From the NCBI GenBank assembly GCA_002384725.1, contig DGBF01000124.1, positions 14,661-24,320 of the forward strand: 9,660 nucleotides of DNA, given 5' to 3'. The DNA comes from Flavobacteriales bacterium UBA4011 (lineage in GTDB: Bacteria > Bacteroidota > Bacteroidia > Flavobacteriales_D > Crocinitomicaceae). Made by a program: the position numbers and the translations under genes. Below the pieces are notes generated by a model. That model had not been told where the DNA came from. It saw only the letters and a list, made by a program, of their open reading frames with translations, and searched no databases. Below, in pieces: positions 1 to 6,080 of the stretch. Each line of letters opens with the position of its first letter. Within the stretch, counting starts at the first letter, position 1.

Positions 1-557
1 CCTATGCATGGTCCTTTGCAGTTGCCAATATGATATTCTAGGCAAACCTTGTATTTCCCTTCTTTGATTTTTTTTTCGCTCAAATCCAAATTGCAATTTC
101 GCAAAGGATAAAGGTCTTTTATTACGCCCAATAAGGTGTGCATGGCCTTCACATTTGGATAGGGGCCCAAGTATTTCGAGCCATCTTTTACCATTCTTCG
201 CGTCGGAAAAACCCGCGGAAAGGATTCCTTTTTAATACAAACCCACGGATAGGTTTTGTCGTCTTTGAGTTGAATATTGTATTTAGGCAAATACTTTTTT
301 ATCAAGTTATTCTCCAACAACAACGCATCCAATTCGGAGTCCACAACGATATATTCCAATCGTGCTATTTGACGAACAAGAATTCTCGTTTTCGCGCAAT
401 CATGATTTTTTACAAAGTAAGATTTAACTCTGTTTTTGATGTTTTTAGCCTTGCCAACATAAATTATAGTCTCGTTTTTGTCGAAATATTGATAAACGCC
501 CGGCTTATTGGGTAAAGTTTGAAGTTGCAGCTGCAATTTTTTGGGGACGGACGACAT
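1..557 (-). CDS. uvrC: UvrABC excinuclease subunit C, N-terminal part (3' end outside window)
   Basis: UvrC makes the two incisions flanking a lesion in nucleotide excision repair, after UvrA and UvrB have found the damage. The first 185 codons are visible; a full UvrC is about 600 residues, so the UvrB-binding, RNase H-like and helix-hairpin-helix parts lie beyond position 1. The GIY-YIG nuclease domain covers roughly residues 16-95, with GVYQYF at 20-25, IIYVGKAKNIKNRV at 31-44 and the metal-binding glutamate in LLLENNLIKKYLPKYN (Glu82). Four cysteines at 155, 172, 180 and 184, ending in GNCKGPC, match the cysteine cluster known in UvrC proteins to hold an iron-sulphur cluster. The ATG at 555-557 is the only sensible start, because the nuclease domain begins just after it. 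A promoter ends four bases upstream and a terminator separates the gene from the lipoprotein gene behind it. Identification is very secure. Confidence 0.96.
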   Translation of the reverse strand, partial: MSSVPKKLQLQLQTLPNKPGVYQYFDKNETIIYVGKAKNIKNRVKSYFVKNHDCAKTRILVRQIARLEYIVVDSELDALLLENNLIKKYLPKYNIQLKDDKTYPWVCIKKESFPRVFPTRRMVKDGSKYLGPYPNVKAMHTLLGVIKDLYPLRNCNLDLSEKKIKEGKYKVCLEYHIGNCKGPCI

Positions 558-561
558 AAAA

Positions 562-591
562 CAAAAATAACAAATTGGTCGATGAACCAAA
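562..591 (-). promoter_or_regulatory. Bacteroidetes-type promoter of uvrC, near-leaderless
   Basis: Read on the minus strand, TTTG (588-591) is followed by 18 bases and then TATTTTTG (562-569). This is a full match to the Bacteroidetes -33/-7 consensus TTTG / TAnnTTTG. The -7 box ends only four bases before the uvrC ATG, so transcription should start at or within a few bases of the start codon. The spacer holds a short inverted repeat (TTGGT, six bases, ACCAA; 575-590), which may be chance. Confidence 0.6.
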
Positions 592-626
592 CAAAAAACC
601 CTGCTTCAGTATTAATGAAACAAGGT
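592..626 (-). terminator. Intrinsic terminator downstream of the OmpA-like lipoprotein gene
   Basis: On the minus strand an 11-base arm (616-626) pairs along its full length with 598-608, with two G-U pairs and a seven-base loop (609-615). A run of six T follows (592-598). It lies 45 bases after the lipoprotein stop codon and runs directly into the -33 box of uvrC, so uvrC is insulated from its neighbour. Confidence 0.7.
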
Positions 627-670
627 GTTTTGTTCTAGATGATGATTTGTAGAGATACTCGGGCTTCGTA

Positions 671-1633
671 TTATTTTGAAATAATATCGAATAATTCGTT
701 CAAGTTTGGAGAAATGATAATCTCAATTCTTCTGTTTTTAGCGTTGTCATTTGGGTCAACGGGTAAAAATTCAGATCGGCCGGCCGGCATTAGTTTCTTT
801 GGGTCCATGTTGGAGTTGTTCAGCATAATATCGACTACCGATGTTGCTCTAAGAACAGATAACTCCCAATTGTTCTTTGGATGAGAAGCGCTTTTCAAGG
901 CATCAGAATCCGTGTGACCTTCCACAATAATTTCAAGATCTTTTTCGTCTTGAAGTACTTTGGCTAATTCAACAATTGCCTCTTGTCCTTCTTTTTCAAC
1001 AAAGGTACTTCCCGATTTGAACAAAAGCTTCGCCTCCATGCTCACGTATATTCTCCCGTTTTTTTGAACCACTGACAAACCTTTCTTTTCGAAACCCACT
1101 AAGGCTTTCGCAACTCTATCTTTCAATTGTAATTGCGCTTCATCTTTTCGTTTGATTGCTTCTTCCAATTCATTCACACGTGCCTCTCGTTCCGCCAACA
1201 AGCGTTCTTTTGCTGACAAATCTTTCTCTAAAGAATTAAGAACGTCTTGTTTTCTCTGCAACTCCAAATTTTTAGACTCTAGATCTTTTTGTAATCCGGC
1301 AGTCGTCAATTCACCTGTTTTTCGGTAATTGGCAAACTGTGCCTCCAAAGCTTTGTTCTCTAGGTTGATTTTTTTGCATTGCGCTTGGAACATGCGAAAA
1401 TCTTGTCCCATTCTGGCAGTATCAGCTTTCAATATTTCTACCTCTTTGGTCAGCACCTCGTATCGTTTCATGTAATCCGTTGCTTTGCCTTCATAATTCA
1501 AAGAGGAAGTTTTGTAACTTTCCAATTCCTCTGAGCAGAGTTTTTCTTTCTCAACGAGGTCTTTGTATTTTTTGGCTGGTACGCACGAAGCGATAAGTGT
1601 TAATCCAAGTAAAATGGACAGAAAACGTGTCAT
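671..1633 (-). CDS. OmpA-family outer-membrane lipoprotein with coiled-coil stalk
   Basis: The 320-residue product is probably an outer-membrane lipoprotein that grips peptidoglycan from the periplasm. It starts with a lipoprotein signal (hydrophobic 4-16, lipobox IASC with Cys17). Residues about 21-175 are rich in Glu, Lys, Leu and Gln and read as a long coiled coil (for example the stretch 114-170). The OmpA C-terminal domain fills about 190-310: LLFKSGST at 203-210, VEGHTDSD at 237-244, LSVLRA at 258-263 and NRRIEIII at 300-307. Asp242 and Arg262 line up with the two OmpA residues known to bind the diaminopimelate of peptidoglycan. The start ATG (1631-1633) fits the signal peptide. The gene diverges from the isomerase gene across 214 AT-rich bases in which I found no full-consensus promoter in either direction. 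Related Bacteroidetes proteins are annotated OmpA family or Pal-like; the exact role is unknown. Confidence 0.88.
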   Translation of the reverse strand: MTRFLSILLGLTLIASCVPAKKYKDLVEKEKLCSEELESYKTSSLNYEGKATDYMKRYEVLTKEVEILKADTARMGQDFRMFQAQCKKINLENKALEAQFANYRKTGELTTAGLQKDLESKNLELQRKQDVLNSLEKDLSAKERLLAEREARVNELEEAIKRKDEAQLQLKDRVAKALVGFEKKGLSVVQKNGRIYVSMEAKLLFKSGSTFVEKEGQEAIVELAKVLQDEKDLEIIVEGHTDSDALKSASHPKNNWELSVLRATSVVDIMLNNSNMDPKKLMPAGRSEFLPVDPNDNAKNRRIEIIISPNLNELFDIISK

Positions 1634-1847
1634 AATTGAATGTTTCTACAAAAATCGAATAAATAGAGATGGTATATAGTGTTTGGCGGGCCAATTTATA
1701 CACTGTTCAACGTGGAAAAGAAGAAGAAAACAGGCGATTCTTCGATGAAAGCAATAAATAAAGCTAAATACCTTGTTATTAATGCAATCTAAATTTTTAA
1801 TAATCAATTCATCTATTTATATTCGCACCCTTAAATTTTATAGACAA

Positions 1848-4049
1848 ATGGCAATAATTGGAAAAATTCGTGAAAAATCAGTTCTATTAGTAGTAATTAT
1901 AGGATTGGCTTTGTTAGCTTTTATTTTTACAGACTGGAATAAAGGTGGAGGCGGTAGCGAAGACCAAATTGGTTATGGAACTATAGCTGGTGAAGTAATT
2001 GACGATAAAAAACTGAACGAGGCACAGGACAATTTTGTGAACAGCGATGAGCAACAAGCGTATCAATCACAGAAACCGTACACCGATAAAGACCGACAAG
2101 CGTCAAGAGATAAAGCGTGGAACTACGTTGTAGAATCGACTATCTTGGAAAAAGAGATGGAGGCCCTTGGTATTCAAGTTGGTGAAGATGAGTTTGATTC
2201 TTATTTATACGGGCGTGATGGATTTCCTGTACTTCAAGAGTTCTTGGAGAATTTTAAAGATTCAGCAACTGGACTATTTAACTCGCGTTTATTACAACAA
2301 CGTATAGAGCAAATGGAATCTTCTGAAGATCCAAAAGATCAAAAGGCTTGGGATGACAGCAAGAAGTATTACATTGAAAGAAGAAGACAAGAAAAGTATT
2401 TCACTTTGTTGAATCAAGGTGTTTATGCAACGAAGGTGGAAGCTGAAGACGAATACATTGCTCAAAACGAAGTGAAGTCTATATCGTATGCCGTAAGACG
2501 ATTTACTGATATCAAAGACGAAGCAATCAAAGTAAGCGACGCTGAAATGAAAGCATATTACGAGGAGCACAAAAACGATAAAATTTACGAGAATAAATCG
2601 GCTAGCCGGGACATCAAGTATTTTGATATCGCAATTGAGCCTTCGAAAGAAGATATCGCAGAATTTCAAAAAGAAATGACGAAATTAAAATCAGATTTCG
2701 CTTCAACAAATGATGACTCTACTTTCGTTATGCGTAATTCTGAGGTGAAACAATACATTGGGGGACATATGATGACCTTTATGCCAGAAGGAAATCCTAA
2801 AGCACAGCAAGGATTAACGTATCCAGTGCAAATGGATTCTGTATTTCAAAGAGCATCTATCGGACAAATCGTTGGGCCTTATGAAGACAAAGGAACAATG
2901 CGCATGGCAAAAGTTATTGATTTCAATAAGTACCTATTAACGGTTCGTCACATATTATTAAAGGCATCGAGAGAAGATGCCGCAATGGTGGCGAAAATGA
3001 AAAAGAAAGCCGATAGTTTAGTAGGCATTTTGAACAAGTCTAATTTTGATGAAAATGTTAAGAAATTTTCGGAAGATGAAGGCTCAGTGGCAACAGGTGG
3101 ACTTTTTGAAGACTTTATGGACTTTACAATGGTGCCTGAATTTGGAAATTTCGCCAATGAAAATCCAGTGGGAACTATTGGAAAAGTGCAAACTCAATTT
3201 GGATGGCACATCATCGAAGTAGTAGCGAAAAAACCACAGAATTATCCAGTTTTAGCTGTTGTTCAAAAAACATTGAAACCAAAATCCGGAACTTTAGCTG
3301 AAACAGGCGACAAAGTGAATGACTTGCTGTATAAGTTGGATTCTCGCATGAGCGGGAAGAAAGATGGGAAAGCGAAAGTAGAAGCTTTTGATACTTTAGC
3401 TGCTAAATTGGGATATGTCGTTAGATCTATCACTTTGAACGAAGACAAAATTGTTTTTTACGGATTCACAAATGCATTCGTTGAAGACAAATTGATCAAA
3501 TTAGCGTTTGATGAAGATGTTGAAGTGGGCAAACTGTGTGGGTCTCCGATTAAAGATAAAGACCGCTACATCATTGCTTGTGTTTCTAAAGTGAAAGAAG
3601 CGGGTGTGCCAACGTTTGAAGATATCGAAGAAACGATTAAATCGAAAGTGATTCAAGAAAAGAAAGCCAAACGGTTCATTAACTCAATGAAGGATGGTTC
3701 ACTTTCTTCAATGGCGAAAAAGAATAAATTGGAAGTTTTGACTGCTGAAGTTGCCTTTGCAAAAACAGAAGTGGGTGAAGCGAGACTTGAACCAGAAGTG
3801 GTTGGAGCTGTTTTCTCTGCATTGAAAAAAGGGCAAAAAACCGAGCCGGTTATAGGTCAAAGTGGAGTTTTCGTGGTTCGAGTAGATAAAATCACAAAAG
3901 CTCCAGCGACAAACAATTACAAAGACGTGAAAGCTAGCTTGGAAACGAGCATGAAGTCAACCGCAGGAAACTTAGCGAAATCAGCATTGATTGAAAAAGC
4001 GAAAGTAGTCGACAACAGAAGATTCCGATCTACTGGAGTTAGAATGTAA
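1848..4049 (+). CDS. Membrane-anchored periplasmic peptidyl-prolyl isomerase (SurA/PpiD-like, parvulin type)
   Basis: This 733-residue protein should catalyse cis-trans isomerisation of proline bonds and act as a chaperone for proteins in the periplasm, like PpiD of Escherichia coli. One N-terminal membrane helix (about 11-28, after the basic MAIIGKIREK) anchors it; the rest is soluble. A SurA-like N-terminal chaperone region covers about 45-225. A canonical parvulin domain covers 365-462, with RHILLKA at 367-373, GGLFEDF at 417-423 and FGWHII at 451-456. The segment before it, ending GQIVGPYEDKGTMRMAKV, and the C-terminal region about 585-685 look like degenerate parvulin-like repeats. The reading frame is open back to 1773, but the ATG at 1848 is chosen because Bacteroidetes homologues begin at this MA-(I/V) motif and the extra 25 residues look like translated intergenic DNA. 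It converges on dprA with a shared terminator. Family assignment is secure; substrates are unknown. Confidence 0.92.
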   Translation: MAIIGKIREKSVLLVVIIGLALLAFIFTDWNKGGGGSEDQIGYGTIAGEVIDDKKLNEAQDNFVNSDEQQAYQSQKPYTDKDRQASRDKAWNYVVESTILEKEMEALGIQVGEDEFDSYLYGRDGFPVLQEFLENFKDSATGLFNSRLLQQRIEQMESSEDPKDQKAWDDSKKYYIERRRQEKYFTLLNQGVYATKVEAEDEYIAQNEVKSISYAVRRFTDIKDEAIKVSDAEMKAYYEEHKNDKIYENKSASRDIKYFDIAIEPSKEDIAEFQKEMTKLKSDFASTNDDSTFVMRNSEVKQYIGGHMMTFMPEGNPKAQQGLTYPVQMDSVFQRASIGQIVGPYEDKGTMRMAKVIDFNKYLLTVRHILLKASREDAAMVAKMKKKADSLVGILNKSNFDENVKKFSEDEGSVATGGLFEDFMDFTMVPEFGNFANENPVGTIGKVQTQFGWHIIEVVAKKPQNYPVLAVVQKTLKPKSGTLAETGDKVNDLLYKLDSRMSGKKDGKAKVEAFDTLAAKLGYVVRSITLNEDKIVFYGFTNAFVEDKLIKLAFDEDVEVGKLCGSPIKDKDRYIIACVSKVKEAGVPTFEDIEETIKSKVIQEKKAKRFINSMKDGSLSSMAKKNKLEVLTAEVAFAKTEVGEARLEPEVVGAVFSALKKGQKTEPVIGQSGVFVVRVDKITKAPATNNYKDVKASLETSMKSTAGNLAKSALIEKAKVVDNRRFRSTGVRM

Positions 4050-4067
4050 TATTCAATAAGATTATAG

Positions 4068-4097
4068 AAAAAGGGATGCCGTTGGTGTCCCTTTTTT
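4068..4097. terminator. Bidirectional intrinsic terminator between the isomerase gene and dprA
   Basis: AAAAAGGGA (4068-4076) pairs with TCCCTTTTT (4088-4096), and TGCC with GGTG extends the stem inward to a three-base loop. On the plus strand it ends in six T, 18 bases after the isomerase stop; on the minus strand it ends in five T. The dprA stop codon (4096-4098) sits inside the foot of the stem. Confidence 0.88.
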
Positions 4098-5199
4098 AGT
4101 TTAATACAGCATACTTATTTCCAGGTAAGGCTTTCACCAAACCGTTCATCTCCATTTGAAACAATAAAACACTTGTTTGTGAAATGGCTTTATTCGATTT
4201 CTGTGCCAGCGCATCCATATGTTGTTCGCCTTCATTTTGCAACAAGTCCATCATCTTTTGCTCATCTGGATTTAAATCCAAGAAAAGTTGCCGTTGTGGC
4301 GCTTTAGCTCCCTTTTTTTGCGTCCAATCCATCCATTTAAGGAAATGTTCAGGGCTCAGGAACAAATGTGCTTTACTCTGAGATATAAGTTGATTACAGC
4401 CTTCCGAAAACTGTTGACCTATGTTGCCAGGAACCGCAAAGACATCTCTGCTGTAATCGTTCGCTAATTCAGCTGTGATCAGCGAACCACCTTTGTTTTT
4501 GCTTTCTACTACGATGGTCGTGTCGCACATGCCCGCTACTATTCTGTTTCGCATCGGAAAATTGACACGATCAGGCAAGGTCCCCGGTAAAAATTCGGTT
4601 AGCAATCCACCGGTATCGAGCATTCTCTGCGCCGTTTTTAAATGACTCTGAGGATACAGTCGGTCCAGACCATGGCCTAAAACCCCAATTGTCGGAATCT
4701 TGTGTTTCACGCAAAGTTGATGCACGCAGATATCTATTCCATAGGCCATTCCGCTTACAACGAGTATGTCTTGACCAACAAAGCTTTTAATCAATTCTTC
4801 GCAGACACTAACGCCGTAGGGAGTTGCTTTTCTCGTGCCAACTATCGCAACTGTTTTCACAGGGTTCAAATCCATGTTTCCTTTTCCATACAGAATCAAC
4901 GGAGCGTCTTCGCATTGTTTGAGCCTCCTTGGGTAATCTTTGTCCGTCAAGAAATAGGTGGAAATATTGTTTTTTTCAATGAAAGCAATTTCATTCGCTG
5001 CTTTTCCCATGGCTATTTCTCTTCTCATATTCTGAAGAAGCTTTTTAGAAACACCCGTCGTCTTTTCTAACTCTTTTAAAGTGTAGGAAAAAAGGCTGTC
5101 CAAATCGGGAAGTTTTGATAGCAATTGTCGCGCTCGAATGGGGCCAATTCCTTGCAATAAACTCACAGCTATTTGCCGTTGTAAAAGGGAAGTATTCAA
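4096..5199 (-). CDS. dprA: DNA-processing protein DprA (SMF family)
   Basis: DprA binds incoming single-stranded DNA during natural transformation and loads RecA onto it; it acts in the cytoplasm. The 367-residue length is normal. An N-terminal helical, helix-hairpin-helix-like part (about 5-60, with LLQGIGPIRARQLL) precedes the Rossmann-like SMF domain (about 85-295). Signature stretches are VGTRKATPYG at 120-129, SGMAYGID at 149-156, FPMRNRIVAGMCDTTIVVES at 214-233 and KGGSLITAELA at 236-246. A C-terminal winged-helix-like domain (about 305-365) completes the usual layout. The start is TTG at 5197-5199: an in-frame stop lies six codons upstream (5215-5217), no ATG or GTG lies between, and the next start codons inside the gene would cut into the N-terminal domain. 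No Shine-Dalgarno sequence or clear promoter is visible. The gene diverges from kdsB. Confidence 0.95.
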   Translation of the reverse strand: MNTSLLQRQIAVSLLQGIGPIRARQLLSKLPDLDSLFSYTLKELEKTTGVSKKLLQNMRREIAMGKAANEIAFIEKNNISTYFLTDKDYPRRLKQCEDAPLILYGKGNMDLNPVKTVAIVGTRKATPYGVSVCEELIKSFVGQDILVVSGMAYGIDICVHQLCVKHKIPTIGVLGHGLDRLYPQSHLKTAQRMLDTGGLLTEFLPGTLPDRVNFPMRNRIVAGMCDTTIVVESKNKGGSLITAELANDYSRDVFAVPGNIGQQFSEGCNQLISQSKAHLFLSPEHFLKWMDWTQKKGAKAPQRQLFLDLNPDEQKMMDLLQNEGEQHMDALAQKSNKAISQTSVLLFQMEMNGLVKALPGNKYAVLN

Positions 5200-5233
5200 T
5201 ATTTTTCGATTTAGTTACTTAAATTTACAAAGA

Positions 5234-5267
5234 TTTGTGGTTTATTTCCGCTTTTCGAATAAATTTA
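5234..5267 (+). promoter_or_regulatory. Candidate kdsB promoter
   Basis: TTTG (5234-5237), 22 bases, then TAAATTTA (5260-5267) match the Bacteroidetes promoter consensus except for the last base of the -7 box. The box ends 17 bases before the kdsB ATG. The region is very AT-rich, so a chance match is possible. Confidence 0.35.
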
Positions 5268-5284
5268 TTTTTACCGTTAACTAT

Positions 5285-6022
5285 ATGGAAAACAAAGTTT
5301 TAGGGGTTATTCCTGCTCGATTCGAATCTTCTCGCTTTCCTGGCAAGCCACTTATTGATTTAAAAGGCAAAACCATGATTCAGCGTGTTTATGAAGGGGC
5401 AAGCAAGAGTAAATTGTTGTCACAAGTGATTGTCGCAACCGATGATCAACGCATTGTCGACACGGTAAAATCATTCGGGGGACAGGTAGAAATGACGGAT
5501 AAAAATCATCCGAGCGGGACAGACAGATGTGGGGAAGTACTTTCTCGAAATACAGGTTATGACATCATATTGAATATTCAAGGAGACGAACCCTTAGTTT
5601 CTGCCGAACAAATTGATCAACTTCTCAGTGCATTTGAGGATCCTAAAGTGCAAATTGCAACCTTAGGAATAGCAGGGGTTACAGAAGAAGACAAACAAAA
5701 TCCCAACCGAATAAAATTGGTAAAAAACCACAATAATGATGCGTTTTATTTTTCGCGAAGCGCCATTCCGAACGAAGTAAACGGGTCAGAAGCAGCGCGA
5801 AAGGAATTCCCTTTTCTTCGGCACATTGGGCTCTACGCCTTTCGTTCCGATGTGCTACAACAATTGGTTAAACTCGAAAAAACGAAACTGGAACAAATTG
5901 AATCTTTGGAACAATTGCGCTGGTTATATCATGGGTTTTCCATTCGTATAGTGGAAACGAAAATCGAAACACCCAACATCGACGTTCCCGAAGATCTAGA
6001 AAAAGTACTCCGATATTTGTAA
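5285..6022 (+). CDS. kdsB: 3-deoxy-manno-octulosonate cytidylyltransferase (CMP-Kdo synthetase)
   Basis: KdsB joins Kdo to CTP, giving CMP-Kdo and pyrophosphate. This activates the sugar that links lipid A to the rest of lipopolysaccharide, so a Gram-negative envelope is implied. The 245-residue length is standard. The nucleotide-binding start IPARFESSRFPGKPL is at 9-23, VATDDQRI at 50-57, HPSGTDRCGEV at 75-85, NIQGDEPL at 97-104 and the sugar-side motif HIGLYAFR at 180-187. Asp101 and Asp233 (in NIDVPEDL) correspond to the magnesium-binding aspartates of the family. The open frame extends further upstream, but the ATG at 5285 places the conserved motif near the N-terminus as in homologues; the longer form would run into dprA. 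The gene diverges from dprA and is followed after 58 bases by the HU-SPOR gene, which has its own promoter. Confidence 0.96.
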   Translation: MENKVLGVIPARFESSRFPGKPLIDLKGKTMIQRVYEGASKSKLLSQVIVATDDQRIVDTVKSFGGQVEMTDKNHPSGTDRCGEVLSRNTGYDIILNIQGDEPLVSAEQIDQLLSAFEDPKVQIATLGIAGVTEEDKQNPNRIKLVKNHNNDAFYFSRSAIPNEVNGSEAARKEFPFLRHIGLYAFRSDVLQQLVKLEKTKLEQIESLEQLRWLYHGFSIRIVETKIETPNIDVPEDLEKVLRYL

Positions 6023-6031
6023 CAAACAAAA

Positions 6032-6047
6032 CGTATTTGCGTATTTG
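6032..6047 (+). repeat. Tandem octamer CGTATTTG, two copies
   Basis: CGTATTTG occurs twice head to tail (6032-6039 and 6040-6047). The second copy contains the TTTG that serves as the -33 element of the downstream promoter; the first would put TTTG at a spacing of 28, which is too far. Confidence 0.8.
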
Positions 6048-6075
6048 TAATGTAGAACGAAATGTTCTATCTTTG
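6044..6075 (+). promoter_or_regulatory. Bacteroidetes-type promoter of the HU-SPOR gene, near-leaderless
   Basis: TTTG (6044-6047), 20 bases, TATCTTTG (6068-6075): a perfect match to TTTG / TAnnTTTG at typical spacing. The -7 box ends five bases before the ATG at 6081, so the transcript should begin at or next to the start codon. This is the best promoter match in the window. Confidence 0.7.
6053..6069. promoter_or_regulatory. Inverted repeat within the promoter spacer, candidate operator
   Basis: TAGAAC, five bases, GTTCTA: a perfect 6-bp inverted repeat lying between the -33 and -7 elements and covering the first two bases of the -7 box. That is where a dimeric repressor would block RNA polymerase. 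The core GAAC-N5-GTTC resembles, but does not equal, the Gram-positive LexA box (GAAC-N4-GTTC). It could instead act as a weak hairpin terminator for kdsB, since T-rich sequence follows. Confidence 0.4.
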
Positions 6076-6080
6076 TTTAT

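Noticed and set aside
138..515. Plus-strand open frame of 125 codons
   Set aside because: It lies wholly opposite uvrC, whose protein has clear GIY-YIG motifs; the plus-strand product has no recognisable features.
1634..1700. Promoter for the OmpA-like gene (GATTTTTG on the minus strand)
   Set aside because: One base off the -7 consensus and no TTTG or TTG at 17-23 bases upstream.
1773..1847. Upstream extension of the isomerase frame
   Set aside because: It begins with TTG and would place 25 unrelated residues before the conserved MA-I-x-GKIRE start and membrane helix.
2292..2669. Minus-strand open frame of 125 codons with hydrophobic stretches
   Set aside because: Antisense to the isomerase gene; hydrophobicity arises from the complement of its Glu/Lys-rich codons.
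4702..5070. Plus-strand open frame of 122 codons
   Set aside because: Antisense to the conserved SMF domain of dprA with no family resemblance.
5138..5284. Upstream extension of the kdsB frame
   Set aside because: It would overlap the start of dprA and precede the conserved nucleotide-binding N-terminus of KdsB; the candidate promoter also lies inside it.
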